This document shows, one piece after another, positions 31,215-39,207 of a stretch of DNA of 64,000 bases; the stretch's first letter is position 1, and each line of letters begins with the position of its first letter. Source of the stretch: G963422745 sp965214285 (lineage in GTDB: Bacteria > Actinomycetota > Acidimicrobiia > Acidimicrobiales > Aldehydirespiratoraceae); assembly GCA_965214285.1 (NCBI GenBank), contig OZ243946.1, forward strand, positions 868,001 through 932,000, read 5' to 3'. Under the pieces are notes generated by a model, which was not told the DNA's origin, did no database searches, and saw nothing but the letters and a program-made list of their open reading frames with translations. The position numbers were made by a program, and so were the translations under genes.

Positions 31215-34177
31215 GCCGCCGCCCTCTCGACCGTCTCCCGTTGGACCGCTTGCGGCTCGATCGTCTCCGGCTGGATCGCCTGAGCCTGGATCGTCTGCGG
31301 TTGGGCCGCGGCCGCCACGAGCGCCGTCAGTCCAGCCGCCTCCCTGCCTCCGAAGGCGAGGTCATCGACCGCAGCCGCCCCGTGAGCTTCACCTGGAACG
31401 GCAAGCGGATCTCGGGCTTCGAGGGCGACACGATCGCCTCGGCTCTCACCGCCAACGGCGTGCGGGTGGTGTCGCGCTCGATGAAGTACCACCGGCCGCG
31501 GGGCTATCTGACCAACGACTACTGGGACCCCAACGCCCTGGTGCAGGTCGGCGACGACCCCAACGTGCGCTCCGCCCACCGCCTGATCGAGCCCGGCATG
31601 GACGTGAGCGCCCAGAACGCCTGGCCGTCGGTGGACTTCGACGTGCGCGGCGCCAACCGCTTCCTGTCGCGCTTCCTCACGGCCGGCTTCTACTACAAGA
31701 CCTTCATGCGGCCGCAGCGGCTGTGGCCCAGCTACGCCAAGGTGCTGGCCACCTTCGCCCCCGGCGGGCGGGTCGATCTCGACACGCCGCACCGCCTCCA
31801 CGACAAGCGCTACGCCCATCCCGATGTGGTCGTGGCAGGCGGAGGCCCGGCGGGCATGGCGGCCGCGGTGGCCGCAGCGTCCGCCGGCGCCGACGTGCTG
31901 CTGGTGGAGCATCATCACCGTCTCGGCGGCCATCTGCTCTGGGGCGACGAAGCCGACCGCAAGCTGGCCGCCGAGCTCGCCGCTGAGGTTGCCGCCGCCG
32001 GCGTCGAGGTGCTCTGCGACTCGACTGTCACCGGCCGCTACGAGGACAACTGGACCGCCATCGTGCAGCGCAGCCACCCGATCGCGGTGGAGCGCCTGAT
32101 CAAGGCTCGGGCCAAGATGCTGGTCGTGGCGCCGGGCCTGATCGAGCGGCCCTACGTGTTCGCAGGCAACGACAAGCCGGGGGTGATGACCTCCGGCGCG
32201 GTGCGGCGCTTCGTCAACATGCACTCGGTGTGCCCCGGCGAGAAGGCGATCGTGTTCAGCGCCAACGACCAGGGCCCCGCAGCGGCCGGCGACTTGGAGC
32301 GCGCCGGGGTGGAGGTCGTCCGCGTGATCGACGCCCGCAGCGGCACCGACGTGGTGCGCGCCCTCGGCAGCGCCTCGGCTGTCACCGGCGTGGAGCTGTC
32401 CGACGGGCAGACCCTGGACTGCGACCTGCTGGTGACCGCCGTCGGCTGGACCGCCCCGACCTCGCTGCTCAACATGGCAGGCGACCGCCCGGTCTACGAC
32501 GACCGCTCGGCGCGCTTTTATCCCTCTCGTCCGCTCGATCACGTGCTGGCCACCGGCGGCCTGGCCGGCGACGGCAGCACCGAGGAGCTTCTCGACCATG
32601 CCCGTGCCACGGGTGCGCTGGCTGCTGCCAGGGCCGCTGTCGTGGCGCACCGCCTGCAGGCCACGACGACCCGCGCCCGCCCGGCCGAAGGCGACGAGCC
32701 CGCGTGGCCGGCCGATGAGCGGGCGCCGCTGGAGCGCCGCCCGCATCCGGCGCTGTTCCGGGCTGCCAGCCACGGCATCGTCGACTTCTCCGAGGACGTC
32801 AGCTCCAAGGATCTGGTGGCCGCCGCCAAGGAGGGCTACGACTCGGTGGAGCTGGTGAAGCGCTACACCACGGCCACCATGGGCTCGGCGCAGGGCAAGC
32901 TGGAGACCGTCAACACCGTGGCGGTGCTGGCCGAGGCCCGCGGCGAGACCATCTCGGAGGTCGGCACCACCGTGTGGCGCCCGCCGTTCGCGCCGGTCAC
33001 CCTCGGTGCGCTCGCCGGGCGGGTCTACGAGCCGGTGCGGGTGTCGTCGATACAGCCCTGGCACGAGGCCAACGGCGCGGTGCCGATCCTGGCAGGCCAG
33101 TGGATCCGCCCCGAGCACTACGGCGACCCGGCTGCTGAGGTCCGCAACACCCGCGCCAATGTCGGCATCATCGACGTGACGCCGCTGGGCAAGCTCGACC
33201 TGCGCGGCCCCGACGTGGCCAGGCTGCTGAGCCAGCTGTATGTCAACAAGTGGATGAAGCTGCCGGTCGGGGCGGTGCGCTACGGCCTGATGTGCGCCGA
33301 GGACGGGGTGGTGTTCGACGACGGCGTGACCGGGCGGCTCGGCGAGGACCACTACATGATGAGCACCACGAGCTCGGGGGCCGCCGCGGTGTGGGAGTGG
33401 GCCGAGAACTGGCTGCAGACCGAGCACCCCGAGTGGCAGGTCCACGTGACGCCGGTGACCACGGGGTTCACCAGCATCAACGTGGCCGGCCCGAAGTCGC
33501 GCACCTTGCTGGAGCGCCTGGTCAGCGGCGTGGACCTGAGCGGTTCGGCGTTCCCCTACATGCACGTGCGCAGCGGCGCCATCGCCGGCGTGGAGGGCTG
33601 CTTCATGTGGCGCATCGGCTTCACCGGGGAGCTGTCGTTCGAGCTTCACGTGCCGTCGGGCCACGGCCTGGCCGTGTGGGAGGCGCTGCTTTCGGCCGGC
33701 GCCGATCTCGGGATTCGGCCGTTCGGCCTGGAGGCGCAGCGCATCATGCGCCTCGAGAAGGGGCACTTCATCGTCGGCCAGGACACCGACGGTTTGACCA
33801 AGGCCCCGGCTACGGGGCTGGCGGCGCTCATCAAGCTCGACAAGGACGACTTCGCAGGCAAGCCCGAGCTGGCCTGGGCGCTGCAGGACGACAGCGCGCC
33901 GGTGGTGGTGGCGATCCAGCCGGTCGATCCCCGGCTGGTGCCCGATGAGGCGTGCCAGATCGTGCGGCCCGGCACAGACGAGATGATCGGGCGGATCACC
34001 TCGTCGCGGATGTCGCCGACGCTTGACCGCTCGGTGTGCCTGGGCCAGGTGCTGCCCGAGGCTGCTGCTGCCGGCAGCGAGCTGACCGTGGTGCTGGTGG
34101 ACGGCGAGCGGGCACAGGCACGGGTGATGGCCCATCACGCCCACTACGACCCCGAAGGGGAGCGGCTCCGTGGCTGA
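31211..34177 (+). CDS. soxA: sarcosine oxidase alpha subunit
   Basis: 988 aa, GTG overlapping the soxD stop. After about 45 residues, an N-terminal domain (VSFTWNGKRISGFEGDTIAS) is followed by the NAD-binding Rossmann domain (VVVAGGGPAGMAAAVAAASA) and a C-terminal aminomethyltransferase/GcvT-like folate-binding domain (GFTGELSFELHVPSG, FGLEAQRIMRLEKGH). Oddity: residues 4-32 consist of five-residue units of the type LDRLR, encoded by a 15-bp tandem repeat (about 31220-31310), not expected in this family. Starts later in the frame are conceivable. Confidence 0.94.
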   Translation: MSRRPLDRLPLDRLRLDRLRLDRLSLDRLRLGRGRHERRQSSRLPASEGEVIDRSRPVSFTWNGKRISGFEGDTIASALTANGVRVVSRSMKYHRPRGYLTNDYWDPNALVQVGDDPNVRSAHRLIEPGMDVSAQNAWPSVDFDVRGANRFLSRFLTAGFYYKTFMRPQRLWPSYAKVLATFAPGGRVDLDTPHRLHDKRYAHPDVVVAGGGPAGMAAAVAAASAGADVLLVEHHHRLGGHLLWGDEADRKLAAELAAEVAAAGVEVLCDSTVTGRYEDNWTAIVQRSHPIAVERLIKARAKMLVVAPGLIERPYVFAGNDKPGVMTSGAVRRFVNMHSVCPGEKAIVFSANDQGPAAAGDLERAGVEVVRVIDARSGTDVVRALGSASAVTGVELSDGQTLDCDLLVTAVGWTAPTSLLNMAGDRPVYDDRSARFYPSRPLDHVLATGGLAGDGSTEELLDHARATGALAAARAAVVAHRLQATTTRARPAEGDEPAWPADERAPLERRPHPALFRAASHGIVDFSEDVSSKDLVAAAKEGYDSVELVKRYTTATMGSAQGKLETVNTVAVLAEARGETISEVGTTVWRPPFAPVTLGALAGRVYEPVRVSSIQPWHEANGAVPILAGQWIRPEHYGDPAAEVRNTRANVGIIDVTPLGKLDLRGPDVARLLSQLYVNKWMKLPVGAVRYGLMCAEDGVVFDDGVTGRLGEDHYMMSTTSSGAAAVWEWAENWLQTEHPEWQVHVTPVTTGFTSINVAGPKSRTLLERLVSGVDLSGSAFPYMHVRSGAIAGVEGCFMWRIGFTGELSFELHVPSGHGLAVWEALLSAGADLGIRPFGLEAQRIMRLEKGHFIVGQDTDGLTKAPATGLAALIKLDKDDFAGKPELAWALQDDSAPVVVAIQPVDPRLVPDEACQIVRPGTDEMIGRITSSRMSPTLDRSVCLGQVLPEAAAAGSELTVVLVDGERAQARVMAHHAHYDPEGERLRG

Positions 34178-34784
34178 GGCACGTGGCTCCGGCTCGGGTT
34201 CTTTCGAGAGCCCCGTGGTCAAGGCCTACCCCGCGGGGTCTGGCTCCGGCTCCGGCTCCGGCGGCTCTGGCTCTGGCGGCTCGGCGGACCTGAACCTCGC
34301 CGATGTGTCGTCCACGGCCAAGACGATCCTGCGGGCTGCGCCGGGAACAGCCGCCGCAGCGGGGATCGGCGTGGCCTTCGGCGCCTCTCGCAGCGCCGGC
34401 GACGCGCTGGTCTGCGGCCAGCGCCCCGGCGAATGGGTGCTGCTGGGATCGGCCGCCGGCAACCAGGCGGTGATCGACGGGCTCGACCTGTCGGGGTTCG
34501 TGAGCGTGATCGAATACACCCACAGCCGGGCGCTGTTCCGCCTCAGCGGCACGGCGGCGGCTTCGGTGCTGGAGAAGGTGTGCAGCCTCGACTTCAGCGA
34601 CGCCATGACCCCCGACGGAGCGGTCACCTCGGCATCGCTCGCGGGCGTCACTTGCGACATCATCCGCAACGACAGCGACGGCGAGCGCTCCTATCTGATC
34701 GTCTGCGACCGCTCGTTCGGGCAGTACCTGTTCGACGCCATCCTCGACGCTGGCCACGAGTTCGCCATCCACCCCGCCGCCTAG
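34170..34784 (+). CDS. soxG: sarcosine oxidase gamma subunit
   Basis: 204 aa, GTG 34170 overlapping the soxA end. The core (GQRPGEWVLLG, VIEYTHSRALFRLSG, VCSLDF, DRSFGQYLFDAILDAG) matches the SoxG/GcvT-like gamma subunit. The N-terminal 38 residues contain a Gly/Ser-rich repeat (SGSGSGSGGSGSGG) that looks like an expansion. The last 18 codons are duplicated at 35995-36048 beyond the VapBC45-like module. Confidence 0.92.
   Translation: MAEARGSGSGSFESPVVKAYPAGSGSGSGSGGSGSGGSADLNLADVSSTAKTILRAAPGTAAAAGIGVAFGASRSAGDALVCGQRPGEWVLLGSAAGNQAVIDGLDLSGFVSVIEYTHSRALFRLSGTAAASVLEKVCSLDFSDAMTPDGAVTSASLAGVTCDIIRNDSDGERSYLIVCDRSFGQYLFDAILDAGHEFAIHPAA
34731..34784 (+). repeat. soxG 3' end, proximal copy
   Basis: 54 nt ending in the TAG stop; 50 of 54 positions match 35995-36048. 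It encodes FDAILDAGHEFAIHPAA-stop and is the left flank of the toxin-antitoxin-like cargo. Confidence 0.95.
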
Positions 34785-34812
34785 CCGTCAGGGGGAGGCG
34801 TCCTCCGGCGAC

Positions 34813-35217
34813 TCAGGGGACGAGCTTGCGAAGCCCGGCTGACGACACCCCATAGATGAACGGCCCTGGCTGCGCCGAGGTGTCCTCGATCCGGGTCCAA
34901 TGCCCAACCAGCAGCTGCAACATGTCCCAACGGGTCTGGTTGCCGCTTCCGGTCAGGCAGAACGCCCTGACCCCGTGCGCCATCAGGCGACTGCGCTCCG
35001 GCTTGCGAGTCCGAATCCGCTTGTCACGCATCAGCACACTCCAGTCGTTCTCGCCGACTACCGGCAGCCAGTCTTCGTCGGCCGTGCCTCGGTCGATGGG
35101 ACAGTTCGGGTGGCCGGGGTAGACGAGGTCGTCGCGGACTGCTGCGAGGGCCTTGCCGATAGCGAGGAGGCTCTCGTCGACGAACCACCGCAACGAGGGG
35201 TTGCCCCCGCTGCTCAT
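34813..35217 (-). CDS. PIN-like toxin domain protein, VapC45-like
   Basis: 134 aa from ATG 35217. Opens SLRWFVDESLLAIGKALA with a PIN-type first Asp, then a central ADEDWLPVVGENDWSVLMRDK (shown as DEDWLPVVGENDW and LMRDKRIR) and a C-terminal VRAFCLTG strand. This resembles the PIN-like proteins paired with DUF433 proteins, such as M. tuberculosis VapC45. Such toxins are metal-dependent ribonucleases. It starts 2 nt after the stop of its likely antitoxin on the same strand. The module lies between two copies of the soxG end. Confidence 0.7.
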   Translation of the reverse strand: MSSGGNPSLRWFVDESLLAIGKALAAVRDDLVYPGHPNCPIDRGTADEDWLPVVGENDWSVLMRDKRIRTRKPERSRLMAHGVRAFCLTGSGNQTRWDMLQLLVGHWTRIEDTSAQPGPFIYGVSSAGLRKLVP

Positions 35218-35219
35218 GG

Positions 35220-35906
35220 TCAGGCGGCGGCAGGAGAAGTCATCCGTGGTGGCCGTTGCGACTCAAAGCGCACAGCAGCTTCGACATGGTTGCGGTTCAG
35301 GTCGTAGCCAGCGGCGATCTCGTCAATCGGGTCGCCCGCGGCGAACATCTCGTAAAGGACTTCGGTTCGGATGCCTTCGACGGTCGGCACTCCGAACGAT
35401 CTCTGTGGGTCGATCACAACCGGCTGATCCCGGCCAGCCGGCCAGTAGCGGTTGGCCACCCCGTTGAACTCGACCTTGCGGACGAACGCTTGCGCCCACG
35501 GTGTGAAGATCAGCTGGCCGTCGTGGAATCGATAGATGATCGAATCGCCTTCGGCGGTCTCGGCGTCATCCATGAGGTGACGTCCCGGCCCAGCGTAGGG
35601 CCGGTTGTGCGCAAGCGGGTACGGAACCTTGAGCTCGTCGCGCCACTGGGCGATGTAGGAGCGGAGCTTGGGGAGGGGGATGCGCTGGCTCTTGCGGTAC
35701 TCGGCCAGGAATCCGGCTTCGACGAATTCCCCCCAGGTGAGGATGCCTGACCCAATAGCGCGCTCGCGCAGAACGGGCGGGTAGGCCTTGCCGCGTGCGG
35801 TGTATCCGTCGAGCCAGTTGCGCAGGGTCCGCGAGTGCACGCGGAGGAGTCGGGCGGCTTCGTGCACCTCGTAGATCTCTCGGTCAAGCACCGTTACGGA
35901 AGCCAC
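35220..35906 (-). CDS. DUF433 antitoxin-like DNA-binding protein, VapB45-like
   Basis: 228 aa from GTG 35906, preceded by AAGGAGG (about 7 nt spacing). The N-terminal helix-turn-helix (YEVHEAARLLRVHSRTLRNW) is MerR/excisionase-like. The C-terminal DUF433 segment is clear: GVPTVEGIRTEVLYEMFAAG and DPIDEIAAGYDLNRNHVEAA. Gene order antitoxin then toxin with a 2-nt gap is typical of a toxin-antitoxin operon. It probably represses its own promoter. The M. tuberculosis Rv2018/Rv2019 pair is the model. Confidence 0.75.
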   Translation of the reverse strand: MASVTVLDREIYEVHEAARLLRVHSRTLRNWLDGYTARGKAYPPVLRERAIGSGILTWGEFVEAGFLAEYRKSQRIPLPKLRSYIAQWRDELKVPYPLAHNRPYAGPGRHLMDDAETAEGDSIIYRFHDGQLIFTPWAQAFVRKVEFNGVANRYWPAGRDQPVVIDPQRSFGVPTVEGIRTEVLYEMFAAGDPIDEIAAGYDLNRNHVEAAVRFESQRPPRMTSPAAA

Positions 35907-35994
35907 GTCCGTCCTCCTTGATCTCCACCGAGGGTAGCGCCAAGGACGGGGCACGGCCCGCGGTCGATGCCGGACGCGGCGGCCCTGAGTGCCG

Positions 35995-36048
35995 TTCGAC
36001 GCCGTCCTCGACGCCGGCCACGAGTTCGCCATCCACCCCATCGCCTAG
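35995..36048 (+). repeat. soxG 3' end, distal copy
   Basis: 50/54 identical to 34731-34784, still encoding FDAVLDAGHEFAIHPIA-stop. Its TAG forms the first three bases of the -10 TAGACT (36046-36051) of the lipoprotein gene, suggesting this was the original soxG-lipoprotein junction. Confidence 0.95.
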
Positions 36049-36058
36049 ACTGAGCGCC

Positions 36059-36703
36059 ATGCGGGCTTCCATGGCGAGGGCGTTCTGCTCGGCAGCGGCG
36101 GTGACGGCCTTGCTGCTGTCCGCCTGCGGTGCCGCCGACGACGACGGTTCTGTTGCAGCGGTCGGATCCTCGGAGGCTGTGGTCGCGGAGCAGGGCGTCT
36201 CAGACGACGGCGGCGCCGGAGATGCCGACAGCGCAGCCGCTGCCGGAGACGGGGACGAGGCGGCTGAGGCCGAGCCCAGCGTCAGCGAGCCGTCCACCAC
36301 CACGACCACTACGACGACGACCACCACCACGACCACAACGACTACGACCACGACCACGACGGTGCCTCCGCCCAAGAGCCTGAGCACCCCGCGCGATTTC
36401 GACGTGGCCGGCGAGTCGTACCGGCCCGCGTACCCGGGCAATCTGCTGCGCCTGGCCGGCACCCTGGGTCGCGAAGGACCGCAGCCTGCGACCCTGGTGC
36501 GAGACCCGGACAACGCCCACGACAGCAACGCCATTGAGGTTCACGTCGACGGGACGGGCCACGTCGGGTTCGTTCCCCGCGAGTTCGCCCGGACGCTGGC
36601 CCCGCTGCTCGACGCCGGCGAGCGCTACACGGCGTCCGCCGTCGAGGTGCGCATTCACCCCGACCACCGGGACAAGCCGGGCCTCACCATCCGCCTCCGC
36701 TAA
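36059..36703 (+). CDS. lipoprotein with poly-Thr linker and C-terminal HIRAN domain
   Basis: 214 aa. Residues 1-23 are a lipoprotein signal with lipobox LLLSAC. An acidic Ala/Asp-rich stretch follows, then an unbroken run of about 22 Thr (about 81-102). The C-terminal 90 residues match the HIRAN fold: LVRDPDNAHDSNAIEVHVDG, GHVGFVPREFARTLAPLLD. HIRAN domains are usually found in DNA-repair or helicase proteins and bind DNA ends; exporting one on a lipoprotein is unusual. Leaderless: TAGACT lies 7 nt before ATG 36059. Confidence 0.82.
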   Translation: MRASMARAFCSAAAVTALLLSACGAADDDGSVAAVGSSEAVVAEQGVSDDGGAGDADSAAAAGDGDEAAEAEPSVSEPSTTTTTTTTTTTTTTTTTTTTTTVPPPKSLSTPRDFDVAGESYRPAYPGNLLRLAGTLGREGPQPATLVRDPDNAHDSNAIEVHVDGTGHVGFVPREFARTLAPLLDAGERYTASAVEVRIHPDHRDKPGLTIRLR

Positions 36704-36791
36704 CCCAACCCGCCCACCCACCTGCGCCCCACTATCCCGCCACGGCAGATGGCTCGGTCTTGTTCGGGCGGGTGTCCCTGACGAGCACCCC

Positions 36792-37982
36792 TCAGGGGCT
36801 GTCTGGCTCGGGAAGGGTGTCGGCGGTGAGGACGTCGAGGATCTCCTCAGCCAGCCAGCGAAGCTGGCCACGCGGGCCGGAGCCCGCCTCGCTCAGGATG
36901 CCGACCTGCTCCAGCACGCGCAGTGCCGACAGGGCGGACGCTCGCGTGACCCCGAGTCGGTGCTCGACAATCCGAGCGGTGAGCACCGGCTGCTCGAAGG
37001 CTAGGTCGACCAGCTGGTTGGCCGAGCCTCGAGTCTCGGCCTGGACCAGTGCCCGGTAGCGCTCTCGCAGATCGGTCAGCCTTTCGGCTCGGCTGAAAGC
37101 GTCGGCGGCCTGGGTGGCAACGGCGTCGAGGAACATCGCCAGCCACGAGTCGAAGTCGCCGCGTTCGCGCACCCCCTGCAACGCCTCGTAGTACTCCTCG
37201 CGCCGCTGCTCGAAGTACGGCGAGATGTACAGCAGCGGCGCCGGCAGCCGACCTCGCAGCACCAGGAAGAGGACGATGAGCAGTCGCCCGAGGCGCCCGT
37301 TGCCGTCGAGAAACGGGTGGATCGTCTCGAATTGGTAGTGGATCAGGGCGGCTTGAATGAGTAGAGGTACTTCGGGCGGCGCGTGGACGAAACGCTCGAG
37401 GTCGTCGAGCAAGTTGCCGATCAGGTCGTGCGGCGGCGGCACGAAGGCCGCTGTCTCGATCGTTGATCCGGGCGAGCCGATCCAGTTCTGGGTCTTGCGG
37501 AACTCACCGGGCTGACGTTCCTGACCGCGGACCCCGGCGAGAATCACTGCGTGCATCTCGCGAATGAGCCGAGCGCTCAATGGGAGGGTCTCCAGGCGGC
37601 GGAGCCCAGTCTCGATGGCCTCGACGTAGTTGACCACCTCCTCCACATCGGGGTCGTGAGGCCGGTCGTCGGCCTCTGCTGCGTAGACGTCGGCGAGCGA
37701 TGCCTGCGTACCCTCGATCCGAGTCGATGACACCGCTTCCCTGAGGAGATACGGCCCGACGAGCAACTGCAGGTACCGGGATAGGCGACCAGCAGCGGAT
37801 TGCCGCCCAACACCGGCGAGGCGGCCGAGCGCTGCCTCTGCGTCGGCCATGGCCGTCAGGTTCTCGGGCGATACCTCGACGACACGCGGGATCGGGTTTG
37901 GGAAGTAGGCGACATGCCCATGCGGCCCGCGTGTTCGCCGCGCTTCGCCGAACACCGTCGGCCTGTATCGCTCCAAGTCCAC
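36792..37982 (-). CDS. Fic-family AMP-transferase-like protein, class II
   Basis: 396 aa. Fic core motif HPFLDGNGRLGRLL with the catalytic His and phosphate-binding Asn/Gly, and the beta-hairpin flap region upstream (WIGSPGSTIETAAFVPPP, shown in part). An N-terminal inhibitory helix motif SSTRIEG fits (S/T)xxxE(G/N), so AMPylation is probably autoinhibited. The C-terminal winged helix (ITARIVEHRLGVTRASALSAL, shown in part) is common in this group. Targets are unknown. It lies beside 158-bp repeats and a tRNA-Gly gene, an accessory setting. Confidence 0.93.
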   Translation of the reverse strand: MDLERYRPTVFGEARRTRGPHGHVAYFPNPIPRVVEVSPENLTAMADAEAALGRLAGVGRQSAAGRLSRYLQLLVGPYLLREAVSSTRIEGTQASLADVYAAEADDRPHDPDVEEVVNYVEAIETGLRRLETLPLSARLIREMHAVILAGVRGQERQPGEFRKTQNWIGSPGSTIETAAFVPPPHDLIGNLLDDLERFVHAPPEVPLLIQAALIHYQFETIHPFLDGNGRLGRLLIVLFLVLRGRLPAPLLYISPYFEQRREEYYEALQGVRERGDFDSWLAMFLDAVATQAADAFSRAERLTDLRERYRALVQAETRGSANQLVDLAFEQPVLTARIVEHRLGVTRASALSALRVLEQVGILSEAGSGPRGQLRWLAEEILDVLTADTLPEPDSP

Positions 37983-37997
37983 GACCAGGAGACTACC

Positions 37998-38450
37998 AGC
38001 GACTGTTTAGGAAATCGCCGAAGACTCAACAGTCCGGCCTGGACTGGCGAGAACGCTAAAGGGTGAGACCCAGCGGCTCCGGGCCAGGCTCGTCACGTGC
38101 TCGGCACCTGGGCCTGTTGCCTGCGAGCGACTGAGCTAGTCGAGCTGCGACCTGCAGCGACTGTTTAGGAAATCGCCGAAAACTCAACGGTCCGGCCTGG
38201 ACTGGCGAGAACGCTAAAGGGTGAGACCCAGCGGCACTGGGCCAGGCTCGTCACGTGCTCGGCACCTGGGCCTGTTGCCTGCGAGCGACTGAGCTAGTCG
38301 AGCTGCGACCTGCAACGACTGTTTAGGAAACCGCTGAAAACTCAACAGTGCGGCCCTGACTGACGAGAAAGCTGAAGGGTGAGGGCAAGCGGCCCTGGGC
38401 CTGGCTCATGCCGTGCTCGGCAGCTGAGCCTGTCGGTTCAAGGGGAGATG
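37998..38450. repeat. 158-bp tandem repeat, three copies between fic and tRNA-Gly
   Basis: Unit starts at 37998, 38156 and 38314 (exact 158-bp period). The first two units differ at only a few positions; the third degenerates after about 100 bp. Each unit holds GACTGTTTAGGAAA, GACTCAAC(A/G)GTC and CGACTGAGCTAGTCGAG. No convincing reading frame is present. Function unknown. Confidence 0.9.
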
Positions 38451-38500
38451 GGCCCGTGAACGCCAACGTCGAGCTGCTGCGTGGCACCGATGCGGCAGGG

Positions 38501-38571
38501 AGCGGGTGACGGGAATCGAACCCGCGTTCTCAGCTTGGGAAGCTGATGTTCTGCCATTGAACTACACCCGC
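38501..38571 (-). tRNA. tRNA-Gly (CCC)
   Basis: 71 nt on the minus strand. Acceptor GCGGGTG pairs with CACCCGC; anticodon stem TCAGC/GCTGA encloses loop TTCCCAA (anticodon CCC); T arm CGGGTTCGATTCCCG. Discriminator T, and CCA is not encoded. Confidence 0.93.
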
Positions 38572-38835
38572 AGCGGCAGCGAAGCGTAGCCGCGCAGAGC
38601 CGTGATCGGCCAAGCCGCCAGGTTCAGGGGCGACGAAGCGCCCAAAGCTGGGACGGTCAAGCGGCCCGACCTGGTATTGACAGAGCGCACGGCCAGCGGC
38701 GACTCCGCCACCGTGAGGATCGCTGTCGTCATCCGTTCCTCGCCTGTCGCTTCCATCCATGCCCGGAGAGCGTCCGTTTCCGGCTAGGAAAGAACCCTCT
38801 TGGCCAGGGCCGATGTGTCGCAGTAGAAGGCCGAG

Positions 38836-39048
38836 TCAGTACCGAGCGGATCGGCGATCTTCGATCACGACTTCCGACAGCAGGCGTTGCCCTTGAGGAG
38901 TCGGCGGAGCAGGGGGCAGGTTCGCAAGGCTACGACTGGGCTGCTTGGCCAATCCAGCCGCGACCATCTCTGCCAGGGTCCCCTTCTTGCGCACCGGCGG
39001 TCTCTCCCTGGATGGCGGACGGGGTTCTGTTTCGGCGGTGACGGTCAT
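38836..39048 (-). CDS. small basic protein, 70 aa, unknown
   Basis: ATG 39048 gives MTVTAETEPRPPSRERPPVR (shown in part), then KKGTLAEMVAAGLAKQPSR and a C-terminal LLSEVVIEDRRSARY. The start is supported by TATGCT (plus 39055-39060) 6 nt upstream, a leaderless promoter like others here. No family is recognised; the size and helical middle would fit an antitoxin-like or regulatory peptide, but nothing proves that. Region 38572-38835 to its left holds no supported gene. Confidence 0.45.
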   Translation of the reverse strand: MTVTAETEPRPPSRERPPVRKKGTLAEMVAAGLAKQPSRSLANLPPAPPTPQGQRLLSEVVIEDRRSARY

Positions 39049-39207
39049 GGCCTCAGCATAGGGCGTCTCGGGGCGGCCTGGCACCCGACTGGGCTGCTGT
39101 CGCAAACCGTTACGGGCGCAGGCGGCCTACGGCCCGGCTAAGGCGAATCGGCCGATCACGCTGAGCCCGCCTATCACGCTGAGTCGGTTGAGTCTCGCAG
39201 CGCTGGG

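Noticed and set aside
37998..38450. CRISPR or rRNA spacer array at the 158-bp repeats
   Set aside because: Whole units, including would-be spacers, are nearly identical, and no rRNA or cas sequence is present.
38562..38787. Two overlapping opposite-strand frames of about 60 aa beside tRNA-Gly
   Set aside because: No promoter, ribosome binding site or protein feature decides between them; the region may be non-coding.
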